Below, in pieces: positions 27,017-37,300 of a DNA stretch of 64,000 nt. The stretch's first letter is position 1. Every line of letters begins with the position of its first letter. Source of the DNA: Fontibacterium oligotrophicum (GTDB lineage Bacteria > Pseudomonadota > Alphaproteobacteria > Pelagibacterales > Pelagibacteraceae); NCBI GenBank assembly GCA_965235975.1, contig CBDDZZ010000001.1:124001-188000 (forward strand). Reading direction: 5' to 3'. The notes below the pieces were generated by a model. It was not told where the DNA came from and ran no database searches. It was given only the letters and a program-made list of their open reading frames with translations. The position numbers and the translations under genes were made by a program.

Positions 27017-27715
27017 ATGACAGAGCATATCGTAAAATCATATGAAGGGCAGCTGCAAGAGTTAACAAATACAATCGTTAAAATGGGTGGATTGGCAGAA
27101 AGTCAATTTGCTAATTCAATGATTGCACTTTTAAAAAGAGACCAAGATCTTGCCGATAAAGTTTCCGGCAAAGATTTTTTGATGAATGAGTTTGATATAA
27201 AAATTGAAAATTTGGTAATTAACCTTATCGCCCTAAGACAGCCTATGGGAATTGATCTTCGAGAAACTGTTTCTTCAATGAGGATTTCATCTGAATTAGA
27301 AAGAATAGGAGATCTTTCAAAAAATATTGCAAAAAGAGTTAGACATTTAAATTTTGATGTCCCAAATGAAATTGCTGATAGTTTTAGAAGAGCAGCAAAT
27401 GTAGTTCAAAAAAATTTAAAAGATGTTTTGGATTCATATTCTAAAAGAACAAAAGACACTGCATTTAGGGTCTGGAATAGTGATTTAGAAGTAGATCAAC
27501 TTGTAAATTTTGTAATGGACGAATTAATTAAATTTATGAAGTCTAATAAAAATAATTTAGAGATTTCTACTCACTTACTATTTGCAGCAAAACATATTGA
27601 AAGAATTGGAGACCACGTAACAAATATTTGCGAAAACGTTTATTTTTTAATAACAGGTGACCAAATAAAAGGAACGAGATCAAAAAAAGATAAGTCTGCA
27701 CCATTAAACAAGTAG
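27017..27715 (+). CDS. phoU: Phosphate signalling protein PhoU
   Basis: The 232-residue, all-helical protein carries two PhoU repeats, each with the metal-binding helix pattern: SSELERIGDLSKNIAKRV in the first and KHIERIGDHVTNICENVYF in the second. PhoU connects the Pst transporter to PhoR and keeps the regulon off when phosphate is plentiful. It starts at the base after the pstB stop. Confidence 0.94.
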   Translation: MTEHIVKSYEGQLQELTNTIVKMGGLAESQFANSMIALLKRDQDLADKVSGKDFLMNEFDIKIENLVINLIALRQPMGIDLRETVSSMRISSELERIGDLSKNIAKRVRHLNFDVPNEIADSFRRAANVVQKNLKDVLDSYSKRTKDTAFRVWNSDLEVDQLVNFVMDELIKFMKSNKNNLEISTHLLFAAKHIERIGDHVTNICENVYFLITGDQIKGTRSKKDKSAPLNK

Positions 27716-27716
27716 A

Positions 27717-28400
27717 ATGGCAGCAAATATTTTTATCGTTGAAGATGAAAAGCCAATTATCACTCTCCTTCAATACAATCTTGAAAAAGAAGGTTATAAA
27801 GTAAATTTTTCTGAAACTGGCGAAGAGGCAATTCAAAGTATAAAAAAAAATGCGCCTGATCTAGTTATTTTAGATTGGATGTTACCTGATTTTTCAGGGA
27901 TAGAAGTTTGTAAGCAAATCAAAAAAATTAATAAATTAAAAAATATTCCTGTACTTATGCTTACAGCGAAAAGTGAGGAGGAGGATAAGGTTCGAGGTTT
28001 TGAATCGGGTGTAGATGATTATGTTACAAAACCTTTTAGCTACAAAGAAATTTTATTAAGAGTAAAATCTTTACTTAAGAGAACAAAGCCTACACTTGTA
28101 GAGGACATTTCAATTTTTCATGATCTAAAAGTTGATCGAATCACCAAAAGAATATTTAGAGGAGATAAAGAAATAAAAGTTGGACCAACTGAATTTAGAT
28201 TATTAGATTTTTTAATAAAAAGCCCAAAGAGAGTTTATTCAAGAGAGCAGTTACTAAATAATATTTGGGGTAATGAAATTAACGTAGAAGCTAGAACGGT
28301 AGATGTGCATATTCGAAGACTTAGAAAAGCAATTAATATTGAAGGTTTGCCAGAGCTTATTAGAACCGTAAGGTCTTCTGGGTATTCTTTAGATATTTAA
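27717..28400 (+). CDS. phoB: Phosphate regulon response regulator PhoB
   Basis: The 227-residue OmpR-type regulator has an N-terminal receiver domain with the acidic pair ED at 9-10, phosphoacceptor D53 in ILDWMLPD and the switch lysine in DYVTKPFSY. The C-terminal winged helix shows VGPTEFRLLDFLIKSPKRVYSREQLLNNIWG and RTVDVHIRRLRKAI. It is the expected reader of the PHO box at 22420-22448. It ends one base from the convergent gcrA. Confidence 0.94.
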   Translation: MAANIFIVEDEKPIITLLQYNLEKEGYKVNFSETGEEAIQSIKKNAPDLVILDWMLPDFSGIEVCKQIKKINKLKNIPVLMLTAKSEEEDKVRGFESGVDDYVTKPFSYKEILLRVKSLLKRTKPTLVEDISIFHDLKVDRITKRIFRGDKEIKVGPTEFRLLDFLIKSPKRVYSREQLLNNIWGNEINVEARTVDVHIRRLRKAINIEGLPELIRTVRSSGYSLDI

Positions 28401-28401
28401 A

Positions 28402-28917
28402 TTAAGCAGATTTAATTTTCTTTTCAAAAAACTCTGGAAGCTCTTCTGTTCCTTTTGTATTTTTATCTTCTTCTTCATTTTTCCAACCTTTAGGCTGGTA
28501 AGCGTGAAGGACGTGTAATTTACAATAAACTCTTTCCTCCATAGGATTTCGTCCACAGAAGTAAAAATTAGCTTCATCTGGATGACCAATGGGCCATCTA
28601 CAAGTTTTTTCGTTTAAATTTTCTAATTTAGTTGGATTCTCAGGCTCAAAGTCTTTTTCAATTATAATAGCTCTAAGACCACGAGGTTTTCTTAATCTTT
28701 TTAAAGGAACACTATTTTTGTGATGAAATTTATTTTCACTTTTTTGAATGTAAATATTTCTAGAATGAGATCTGCTCGCAAGACCTAAACGGTGTGATTT
28801 TCCAATGACTGCATTTCTTGAAATACCATCGCCCAACATTGCAGCGATTTGACTTGCAGTGTGCCCTTCGTTCCAAAGCTTTTTTAACTGCTCAGTTTTT
28901 TCTGGTGTCCATCCCAT
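28402..28917 (-). CDS. gcrA: GcrA family cell-cycle regulator
   Basis: The 171-residue protein begins with the GcrA signature WTPEKTEQLKKLWNEGHTASQIAAMLGDGISRNAVIGKSHRLGL, here quoted in parts across residues 3-46, a helix-turn-helix restricted to alphaproteobacteria. The C-terminal half holds CRWPIGHPDEANFYFCGR and YCKLHVLHAYQP, the sigma-70-contacting part of the family. GcrA acts with CcrM methylation of GANTC sites; one GAATC lies upstream at 28992. No ccrM gene is in the window. Confidence 0.92.
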   Translation of the reverse strand: MGWTPEKTEQLKKLWNEGHTASQIAAMLGDGISRNAVIGKSHRLGLASRSHSRNIYIQKSENKFHHKNSVPLKRLRKPRGLRAIIIEKDFEPENPTKLENLNEKTCRWPIGHPDEANFYFCGRNPMEERVYCKLHVLHAYQPKGWKNEEEDKNTKGTEELPEFFEKKIKSA

Positions 28918-29062
28918 AGAGACGTTTTAAATACTATATGTAGTCTAAGCTAAAGTAAATTATACTATATATAGGTTAAAAAAATACAGAAGAATCAGTG
29001 ATTTATTTAATTTACATAAATTTATCCACATTTATCTGTATATTTTAATAATACTAAAAAAT

Positions 29063-29873
29063 ATGAACGCAATTAAAGATTATAAAATAAGAGTTCCTAA
29101 ACCGATGTCCATAAATTGGATTGGTTTTTATACGCTTTATAAAAAAGAAATTTTAAGATTTTTAAATGTTTGGATACAAACAGTATTTTCTCCAATAGTT
29201 ACTCTTATACTTTTCTTAGCAGTTTTTACTGTGGCTTTAGGCCTAAATAGAAACAATGTTTTAGGTCATGATTACGGTGTATTTATATTACCGGGCCTTA
29301 TCTGCATGCAGATACTGCAAAATGCTTTTGCAAACACTTCCTCATCATTAATGATTGCTAAGATACAGGGTAATATTGTTGATATATTATATCCGCCATT
29401 AAGTGCAATGGAGGTAACCACCGCGATGTTGCTTGGTGCAATTACTAGAGGATTAATTATTGGATTATTTTCAATTTTAGTAATGATACCCTTTGCGCAT
29501 ATTCCGATTTATAACGTTTTTATAATTCTTTTATTTGCGCTACTTGGGTCTTCAATGCTTGCATGTTTAGGATTTATTACAGGCTTATGGTCTCAAAAGT
29601 TTGATAATATGGCAACAATTACAAATTTTATTGTTGTTCCTTTATCTTTTCTATCTGGAACTTTTTATTCTATACAAAATCTGCCTTCAGTATTTTATTT
29701 CATTAGTCATGTTAACCCCTTCTTTTATGCCATTGACGGATTTAGATATGGTTTTCTTAGGTCAAGCTGACGGATCTATTATGATAGGATTTTTTTATTT
29801 AACATTTATCAATTTAGCTTTATGGGTAATATGTTATATCCTTTTTAAAAAAGGTTATAGAATTAAAAGCTAA
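29063..29873 (+). CDS. ABC-2 type transporter permease (one frameshift)
   Basis: The joined frames encode about 269 residues with six membrane segments. The ABC-2 permease features are SPIVTLILFLAVFTVALG, GLICMQILQNAFANTSSSLMIAKIQGNIVDILYPPLSAMEVTTA (read in parts) and VNPFFYAIDGFRYGF. The frame breaks near 29755-29761; skipping one base gives FRYGFLGQADGSIMIG and a final helix. No ATP-binding partner is next to it, so its ATPase is encoded elsewhere. The substrate is unknown. Confidence 0.82.
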
Positions 29874-29878
29874 TTTTC

Positions 29879-31042
29879 ATGAGTTCAATATTAGGCACAT
29901 ATAAGAGAAGAGACATTTCTTTTTCTGAAGGAAAAGGGGTTTACCTTACCTCAACTGCGGGTGAGAAATATTTAGATTTTGTATCGGGCATAGCAGTAAA
30001 CTCGTTAGGTCACTGTCATCCTTATTTGGTAGAGGCTATAAAAAAACAATCTGAAAAGTTGTGGCATGTATCGAATGTTTTTACAATTCCAGAACAAGAA
30101 AGATTAGCAAAAAGATTAACCGATAATAGTTTTGCAGACTTTGTTATTTTTGTAAATTCTGGTGCAGAGGCAACAGAGGCAAGTATTAAAGTTGCAAGAA
30201 AATATTTTTTTGAAACCGGTCAACCTGAAAGAAACAGAATTATTACTTTTGAAGGAGCGTTTCATGGAAGAACTTTAGCTGCTTTATTTGCAGCTAATAA
30301 TAAGGAGCATACTTTGGGATTTGGTCCTAGAGTAGATGGGTTTGATCAAGTCCCATTTGGTGATCATGAAGCTTTAAAAAAAGCGATTACAAAAAATACT
30401 GCTGCAATCATGCTTGAAACGGTTCAAGGAGAGGGCGGAATCAGAGTTGTTCCTGATTATTGTCTAAGGCCTTTAAGAAAACTTTGTGATGATAATGGAA
30501 TTTTACTTATTTTAGATGAGGTTCAGTGTGGAATTGGAAGAACTGGTAAATTATTTGCATTTGAATGGGCAAATGTTGATCCAGATATTGTTCCTATTGC
30601 AAAAGGAATTGGTGGAGGTTTTCCTATAGGCGCATGCTTAGTAAATAAAAAAGTTGCAGTTGGAATGAAACCTGGCACACATGGAAGCACTTTTGGTGGA
30701 AATCCTCTAGCCATGAGCATTGGTAATGCTGTGTTAGATATTATTTTAAAAAAAGAATTTTTAGAAAACGTTCAAGAGGTTGGTAGTTATTTTGAAAAGG
30801 AATTAAAAGAAGTACAAAAAAAATATAGCAATGTTATTGAACAGGTTAGAGGAATGGGTCTTTTAAGAGGAATAAAATTAAAGGTAGATACTAGTAAGTT
30901 TTTAGATCATTTGTTTAAAAATAAGATGCTAGCAGTAAAGGCTGGTGATAACGTTATAAGATTATTGCCCCCGCTCATTGTTGAAAAAAAAGATATTGAT
31001 GAAGCGATAAGAATAATCTCAAAAACTTGTTCTGAGTTTTAA
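29879..31042 (+). CDS. argD: Acetylornithine aminotransferase
   Basis: The 387-residue class III PLP aminotransferase has the phosphate-binding NSGAEATEASIKVARKY, FHGRTLAALFA, the cofactor motif LILDEVQCGIGRTGKLFAFEW and the Schiff-base lysine in PIAKGIGGGFPIGACL. It makes N-acetylornithine for arginine synthesis and may also serve as N-succinyl-DAP aminotransferase between dapD and dapE. argF follows two bases later. Confidence 0.93.
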   Translation: MSSILGTYKRRDISFSEGKGVYLTSTAGEKYLDFVSGIAVNSLGHCHPYLVEAIKKQSEKLWHVSNVFTIPEQERLAKRLTDNSFADFVIFVNSGAEATEASIKVARKYFFETGQPERNRIITFEGAFHGRTLAALFAANNKEHTLGFGPRVDGFDQVPFGDHEALKKAITKNTAAIMLETVQGEGGIRVVPDYCLRPLRKLCDDNGILLILDEVQCGIGRTGKLFAFEWANVDPDIVPIAKGIGGGFPIGACLVNKKVAVGMKPGTHGSTFGGNPLAMSIGNAVLDIILKKEFLENVQEVGSYFEKELKEVQKKYSNVIEQVRGMGLLRGIKLKVDTSKFLDHLFKNKMLAVKAGDNVIRLLPPLIVEKKDIDEAIRIISKTCSEF

Positions 31043-31044
31043 TT

Positions 31045-31974
31045 ATGAAACATTTTTTAGATTTAAGTTTGATTGATAAAAAGGAATTGAGACAGATCGT
31101 TGAAAATTCTAAGACTAGAAAAAAGAATAGAAATAATAAAGGTAAAGTTCTAGTTGATAAAGACAATCCTTTAGAAGGAAAAATGTTACTTATGGTTTTT
31201 GAAAAACCATCAACAAGAACAAGACTTTCTTTTGATTTAGCAATGAGACAGTTAGGTGGTCAAACAATTGTCATTAACTCTGAAAATTTGCATGTGGGTA
31301 TTGGCGGGGAGACCATCGAGGATACAGCAAGAATATTCTCCGTTTTTTCTGATATTATTATGCTCAGAACTTTTGAACATAGCACTTTATTAAATTTTTC
31401 TAAGCTTCTTACAGTTCCAATTATCAACGGTCTAACCAATGATAGTCATCCTTGCCAGATCTTAAGTGATGTTATGACTTTTGAAGAAATCAAAGGATCT
31501 ATACAGGGCAAAAAAATTACTTGGGTTGGGGATGGTAATAACGTTACAAATTCTTTAATAGAAGCTGCTGCACAATTTGATTTTAAATTAAAAATTGCAT
31601 GCCCAAAAGGTTATATGCCTTCTAAAAAAGTTATAGCGTGGGCTGAAAAGAAAAAAGCAGATTTTGAGATACTGCACGATGCAAATGATGCGGTAGATAG
31701 TGCGGATTGCATTATGACTGATAAGTGGATTTCCATGGGGGACAAAGGTAATTTAAATAAAAAAAGAAAAGCTTTTAAGAACTTTCAAGTTAATGAAAAG
31801 TTAATGAAAATTGCAAAAAAAGATGCAATTTTTATGCATGATTTACCTGCACAAAGAGGAGAAGAGGTAAGCGCTGGAGTGATTGATGGCAAACAATCAG
31901 TTGTTTGGCAGCAAGCTGAAAATAGACTTCATTGTCAAAAAGGAATTATTGAGTGGTGCTTAAAAGGTAAATGA
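31045..31974 (+). CDS. argF: Ornithine carbamoyltransferase
   Basis: The 309-residue enzyme forms citrulline from ornithine and carbamoyl phosphate. It has the carbamoyl-phosphate motif KPSTRTRLSFDLAM, the SHPCQILSD block and the ornithine-loop HDLPAQRGEEV. It follows argD as in most alphaproteobacteria. The stop overlaps the start of the next gene as ATGA. Confidence 0.95.
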   Translation: MKHFLDLSLIDKKELRQIVENSKTRKKNRNNKGKVLVDKDNPLEGKMLLMVFEKPSTRTRLSFDLAMRQLGGQTIVINSENLHVGIGGETIEDTARIFSVFSDIIMLRTFEHSTLLNFSKLLTVPIINGLTNDSHPCQILSDVMTFEEIKGSIQGKKITWVGDGNNVTNSLIEAAAQFDFKLKIACPKGYMPSKKVIAWAEKKKADFEILHDANDAVDSADCIMTDKWISMGDKGNLNKKRKAFKNFQVNEKLMKIAKKDAIFMHDLPAQRGEEVSAGVIDGKQSVVWQQAENRLHCQKGIIEWCLKGK

Positions 31975-32675
31975 TTGAAAGGGCAATTGTTTTAGCTGCA
32001 GGCTTTGGAAAAAGAGTTCTTCCCCTTACTAATACTACTCCAAAACCACTACTCAAAATTAACAATGTAAGCTTACTTGCAAATACCTTAAATTTTCTAA
32101 AAAAATTTGGGGTTAAACATTTTGCAATTAATACTCATCACCTTGGTGAACAGATAGAAAATTTTGCAGAAAGCAACAAAGGTATTTATGATATTAAAAT
32201 TTTTAAAGAAAAAGAAATTCTAGGAACAGGAGGCGGCATTAGAAATGCTTTGTCTTTTTTTTTAGATAAACCTTTTATCTCCATTAATAGTGATACTATT
32301 TGGTCCGATGAATACTTATCTCCTTTAAAAAATTTATATAAAAGTTTTACAAAATTTAATGCAAATTCGGGTCTTTTAATGATTAAAAGAGAAAATAGTT
32401 TTGATAAAACTTTAAAAGGAGATTTTACTATAAAATCAGAGCCTTTTTTATTTAGACAAGCCGGCGATACTAACAATTTAATTTTTACAGGCTGTCAGAT
32501 TATTAATCCTATTTTATTAAAAGATAAAAAAAATGAAAATTTTTCAATTCAACCTGTTTGGGATGAAGCAATTGCTGATAATAAAATGGTTGGTGAGGTT
32601 GCACAAAATATATTTTATCACGTAACGGATTTAATTATTTACGAGAAGTTAAAAAAGTTAGACCTTATTCGTTAA
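31971..32675 (+). CDS. Nucleotidyltransferase, MurU-like (MurNAc-1-P uridylyltransferase family)
   Basis: The 234-residue sugar-phosphate nucleotidyltransferase starts with AIVLAAGFGKRVLPLTNTTPKPLL and has GTGGGIRNAL and a metal-binding INSDTIW. Length and motifs fit MurU, which makes UDP-MurNAc from MurNAc-1-phosphate in the peptidoglycan-recycling shunt. The usual partner kinase gene amgK is not adjacent. HddC-type enzymes with other sugars remain possible. The 3' end overlaps gpmA by 11 bases. Confidence 0.7.
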   Translation: MIERAIVLAAGFGKRVLPLTNTTPKPLLKINNVSLLANTLNFLKKFGVKHFAINTHHLGEQIENFAESNKGIYDIKIFKEKEILGTGGGIRNALSFFLDKPFISINSDTIWSDEYLSPLKNLYKSFTKFNANSGLLMIKRENSFDKTLKGDFTIKSEPFLFRQAGDTNNLIFTGCQIINPILLKDKKNENFSIQPVWDEAIADNKMVGEVAQNIFYHVTDLIIYEKLKKLDLIR

Positions 32676-33387
32676 TTAAGATTTTTTTGGCTCTTTTTGG
32701 ATCTAAATATAAATACTTTGATAAACTCATATCATCTTTAAATGTAATATGAATTGGATTTCCTGTTGGAATTTCTAATTCTACAATTGAGTTATCAGTA
32801 ATATTAAATATTTTTTTACAAAGAGATCTTAGACTGTTTCCATGTGCTGATATAATTATATTCTTTTCCTTTTCTAGAATCGGAAAAATATTTTTTTCAT
32901 AATAAGGGATAACTCTTTTAAAAGTATCTTTGAGGGATTCTGCATCAGGAATTAAATTTTTATTAATATTTTTATAAATTGGATAATGAACTGGGTGATT
33001 AGGATTACTTTTATCCATGGGTGGAGGAGCAATATCATAACTTCTTCGCCAAATTTTTACCTGTTGTTCACCGTGTTTTTTTGCTGTTTCTTCCTTATTG
33101 AGACCCTGTAAAGCTCCATAATGTCTTTCATTTAATTCCCAAGCTTTAAATATATTTTTAATACTGAAGTTAAGTTTTTTGTTTATTTCTTCCAGTGTAA
33201 AAATTGCTCTTTTTTGAAAAGAAGTGAAAGCAAAATTAAAATCAAGGTTGAGATTTTTAATTAAAGAACCTGCCTGTTGAGCTTCTTCTATTCCTTGTTT
33301 AGTAAGTTCAGCATCATACCATCCTGTAAATCTGTTTTCTAAATTCCATTGACTTTGACCGTGTCTTACTAAAATTAAATTATACAT
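32665..33387 (-). CDS. gpmA: 2,3-bisphosphoglycerate-dependent phosphoglycerate mutase
   Basis: The 240-residue enzyme interconverts 3- and 2-phosphoglycerate in glycolysis and gluconeogenesis. It has the catalytic histidine motif LVRHGQSQWNLENRFTGWYD, the acid/base region ELNERHYGALQGLNK, and the second histidine in IISAHGNSLRSL. The GWYD and ERHYG pattern separates the true dPGM from broader histidine phosphatases. Confidence 0.94.
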   Translation of the reverse strand: MYNLILVRHGQSQWNLENRFTGWYDAELTKQGIEEAQQAGSLIKNLNLDFNFAFTSFQKRAIFTLEEINKKLNFSIKNIFKAWELNERHYGALQGLNKEETAKKHGEQQVKIWRRSYDIAPPPMDKSNPNHPVHYPIYKNINKNLIPDAESLKDTFKRVIPYYEKNIFPILEKEKNIIISAHGNSLRSLCKKIFNITDNSIVELEIPTGNPIHITFKDDMSLSKYLYLDPKRAKKILINE

Positions 33388-33420
33388 TTTTTATTTTTTA
33401 AATTGTGATACTAAAAAATT

Positions 33421-33741
33421 ATGAGTGATTATAAATTATTTTACATGACTTGTAAGAATAAAGTTGAAGCAAATAAAATCGCTTATGCTCTAGTAAAAAA
33501 AGATCTAGTTGCCTGCGCAAATATTATCCCGAATATAAAATCTTATTTTAAATGGAATAATAAAAAAATTAACGCACTAAAAGAAAGCATTCTTATTGGA
33601 AAAACAGTAAAGAAAAACATTAATAAAATTATTTTATATGTAAAAAAAATTAGCTCCTATGATTGTCCTTGCATCGTTTTTGTTGATATCGAAAATGGCA
33701 ATAAAGAATTTTTAAATTGGATTAAAAGCTCTACCAAATAA
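33421..33741 (+). CDS. cutA: Divalent-cation tolerance protein CutA
   Basis: The 106-residue protein shows the CutA fold pattern: a ferredoxin-like start (YMTCKNKVEANKIAYALVKKDLVACANI), the SYFKWNNKKI motif, ILIGKT, and the end motif YDCPCIVFVDIENGNKEFLNWI. CutA proteins form stable trimers; their exact role beyond metal tolerance is unclear. Confidence 0.9.
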   Translation: MSDYKLFYMTCKNKVEANKIAYALVKKDLVACANIIPNIKSYFKWNNKKINALKESILIGKTVKKNINKIILYVKKISSYDCPCIVFVDIENGNKEFLNWIKSSTK

Positions 33742-33766
33742 AATTATTTAAACTAAGTTTAGTTTA

Positions 33767-34369
33767 ATGATTCGAAATAAATTTAAATTTTTATTATATT
33801 TATCACTTCTTATTGTCACTTCTTGTATTTCGGCTCCAAGGGATACCTCTAATACATGCTTGATGTTTACCGATAATTATTTTTGGTACAAATTTGTAAA
33901 AAATTCAGAAAAAAAATGGGGAGCTCCTGTGGAATTGCAAATGGCAATTATTCAAAGAGAATCTGATTTTGATTGGTTAGCAGCTCCAGAGTGGGATAAA
34001 TTATTTAAAGTTATTCCCTATAAAAGAAAATCTAGTGCATTTGGATATTCGCAGGCAATTAATAAAACCTGGGAACAATTTCAAAAAGAAACCAATCAGC
34101 CTCTTGCACTTAGAATAAGTTTTAATGACTCCGTGGATTTTATTGGGTGGTATATTAATAAAACTAATCAAATACTAAAAATTCCAAAAGATGATTATTT
34201 TAAACAATACATTGCTTATCACGAAGGTTGGGGTGATTTTAAAAATTATCAAAAATCCCCAGTAGTCATCCCGTACGCACGATCAGTTGAAAGAGTTGCA
34301 AAAAAATATAAAGCACAACTCAATCAGTGTAAAAATCAGTTAACGACGAATAAATATTTTATTTATTAG
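33767..34369 (+). CDS. Transglycosylase-like (SLT-type) lipoprotein
   Basis: The 200-residue protein has a lipoprotein signal peptide with lipobox LIVTSC and the mature cysteine at about residue 20. The SLT-like core shows VELQMAIIQRESDF, where the glutamate in QRES fits the catalytic acid, followed by SSAFGYSQAINKTWEQF and YIAYHEGWGDF. It is probably an outer-membrane-anchored lytic transglycosylase. The 3' end overlaps the convergent RND gene by 11 bases. Confidence 0.78.
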   Translation: MIRNKFKFLLYLSLLIVTSCISAPRDTSNTCLMFTDNYFWYKFVKNSEKKWGAPVELQMAIIQRESDFDWLAAPEWDKLFKVIPYKRKSSAFGYSQAINKTWEQFQKETNQPLALRISFNDSVDFIGWYINKTNQILKIPKDDYFKQYIAYHEGWGDFKNYQKSPVVIPYARSVERVAKKYKAQLNQCKNQLTTNKYFIY

Positions 34370-37300
34370 AAGATTCTTTTAGCTGTTTTTCGAGTTCAAT
34401 TTCAACAGCATCTATTCTTTCTGTTTTTTGACCAATAAGTAAATACATGGCCGGGATCACGTATAATGTAAAAAAAGTTGAAAATAGAACACCCATAAAA
34501 ATAACTATTCCCACAGTTGCTCTACTTGCAGATCCGGCGCCAGTTGCAATGACTAAAGGCACAACTCCCATCACTGTTGATGCGGATGTCATTAGAATTG
34601 GTCTAAGTCTAACTTTGCAAGATGTAATAATAGCTTCTTTAATTTTCATTCCCTCAGCCCTAAGTTGATTTGCAAACTCAACTATTAAAATTCCATTTTT
34701 TGCAGCTAACCCAATAAGGACAATCAGTGCAATTTGACTGTAAATATTTAAAGAACTACCAATTGTCCAAAGTCCAATTATCCCACCCAAGATAGCAAGT
34801 GGTACGGTTAACATAATTGTTAATGGGTGCCTCCAACTTTCAAATTGTGCAGCTAGAGAAAGATAAGCTGTGAATATTGCAAGTAAAAATATAAAATAAA
34901 TATCTGAACTTGTATTTTTAAATTCTAACGACTCTCCTTTGTAATCAATGCCTGCATAAGAAGGTAATTTTTGTTTAACAATACTTTCTAAATATAGAAG
35001 AGCTTCATTAATACTGTAGCCTGCAGTAATTCTTGCACTAATGGTTACAGCCCTTTGTCTATTATATCTATTTAAACCAGTATAAGTTGATTCAGGAATA
35101 TAAGTTACCAAGTTTGCAAGCGGAACTAATTTACCAGTATTAGATCTTACTGAGACTTTATTTAAATTTGAAGGTTGCTGCCTATTAATAATGTCAGTTT
35201 GTAATATGACAGAATATTCTCTTCCATCACGCGTATATTTTGTAACTTCTTTTGAGCCAAATAATGTTTCTAAGCTTTTACCAATAGCATCAATTGGAAC
35301 ACCTAAATCAGCCGCTTTATCTAAGTTAACTTTTATTTTTAATTGTGGCTTAGTAAGATCAAGATCATCGTCTACATTTACAAAATTTTTGTTATTAACG
35401 ACTTCTGCCTTAATAATTTCTTTCCATTTTATTAATTCTTCATAAGTATTTCCTTTTAGAACAAATTGAACAGGTTTATCCGCCGCTCCGCCTCTCAAAC
35501 TCTGAGGCATGATAGGAAAAGCTTTTACCGCAGGAAAAGAATTAAGTTTTTGGAATATTTCTCCCAAGTCTTGCCCACCAAATTTTTTTCTCTTAGCCCA
35601 ATTTTCAAGCAGTACTATTATAAATCCATTGTTCACCTGATCAGGACCCGAACCAAACCCTGGAATTCTAGTCAGCACTTCTCTATAAGTTCCTTTACCT
35701 AATTCTGATAAGAATATTTTTTCAATATTTTCGCTTTGTTCCTTAGTGTATTCAAAACCTGACCCATCGGGCGCCTGAATAATAACAAAAAAAACACCTC
35801 GATCTTCGGGGGGTATTAATTCTTTTGGAGTAATTTTGAATAAAACAATTACCGAAATAAGAACCGCACTTAAAAATATAATAACTTCTTTTTTTTTATA
35901 AAGAAGCAAAAGCAAACTTTCAAAATAAAAATTTGAAAATTTATCTAAATAATAATCAAATTTTTTTAAAAATTTTGGCTTTTCGTTTGTCACTTTTAAA
36001 TATTTTGAAGCAAGCATTGGTGACAAAGTTAGGGCAACAAATGCTGAAATGACGACAGAAAAAGAGAGAGTTAAAGCCAATTCTGTAAATAATTTTCCAA
36101 CAATTCCTTTTATAAATATTAAGGGTACAAATACCGCAACCAAGACAACCGTCGTTGAGATAATTGCAAAAGAAACCTGACTTGCTCCTTTGTACGAACC
36201 TACAAGAGCTGTTTCGCCTGTTTCCATTCTCCTATAAATATTTTCTAACATTACAATGGCATCATCGACAACGAGACCAATGGCTATAACTAATGCCATC
36301 AGTGTAAATAAATTTAAACTGAAGTTAGCAGCATAAATTAATAAAAAAGTTGAAATTATAGAAACAGGAATTGCAAGAGTTGGTATAATTACCGAAGTTA
36401 AATTTCCTAAAAAAAGATAAATAATTCCAACAACTAAAGCGACTGATAAAAAAAGAGCAATATAAACCTCTTTAACCGCCACTCTTATGTAGCTTGATCG
36501 GTCAAAGGCTACTTCTAATTGAATACCCTCTGGTAGATTTTTCTTAACCTCTACTAATCTTTTTTTAACCCCATCTACAACTGCAATGGTATTAGCGTTA
36601 GATTGTTGATAAAGACCAATGCCGAGAACTGGATATCCATTTCCTTTAAATAGAGTATTTACGTTTAAAGGACCAAACTCAACCCTAGCAACATCTTTAA
36701 GTTTTGTGATAGATCCATCTCTTCCTTTTTTAATTACTAGATTTTTATAGTCTTCAAGATTTTTATAACTTTTGTCTAATTTTAATATTAGATCTATTTT
36801 TTTAGACTCCAATTTACCGGATGGAAATTCGATATTCTCTTTTAATAATATATTTTCAATTTCACCAACCGAGACATCTCTTGCTGCAAGAGCAGTTGGA
36901 TTTAGCCAGATTCTTAATGATAACTCTTTTTCTCCAGATAAAATTATATTTCCAACACCATCTACACTTGAGAAATAATCTTTTAAATATCTTGATGCAT
37001 AATCACTTAACTCTAGGGCACTTAATCGTTCACTTCTTAATCTTAACCAAATGGCAACTTGATTTCCTTCAGAAGTTTTAAATATTTCTGGTCTAGTGGC
37101 ATTATCAGGAAGATTATCTATAATTCTAGAAACTCTATCTCTTATATCATTTGCAGCTTCATCTACGATTACACCTGGTTCAAATTCTACAGTTACAACT
37201 GATCTCCCGTCCTCACTTTTAGAGGAAATTGTTGCAAGACCAGGCGTTCCACCAACTATGTCTTCAATTTTTTGTGTGATTTGAGAGTCTACAATTTCAG

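Noticed and set aside
35191..37284. Several forward frames of 60-86 codons inside the RND gene
   Set aside because: They lie opposite a continuous 1035-codon gene with full family motifs and show no recognisable features, so they are antisense shadows.
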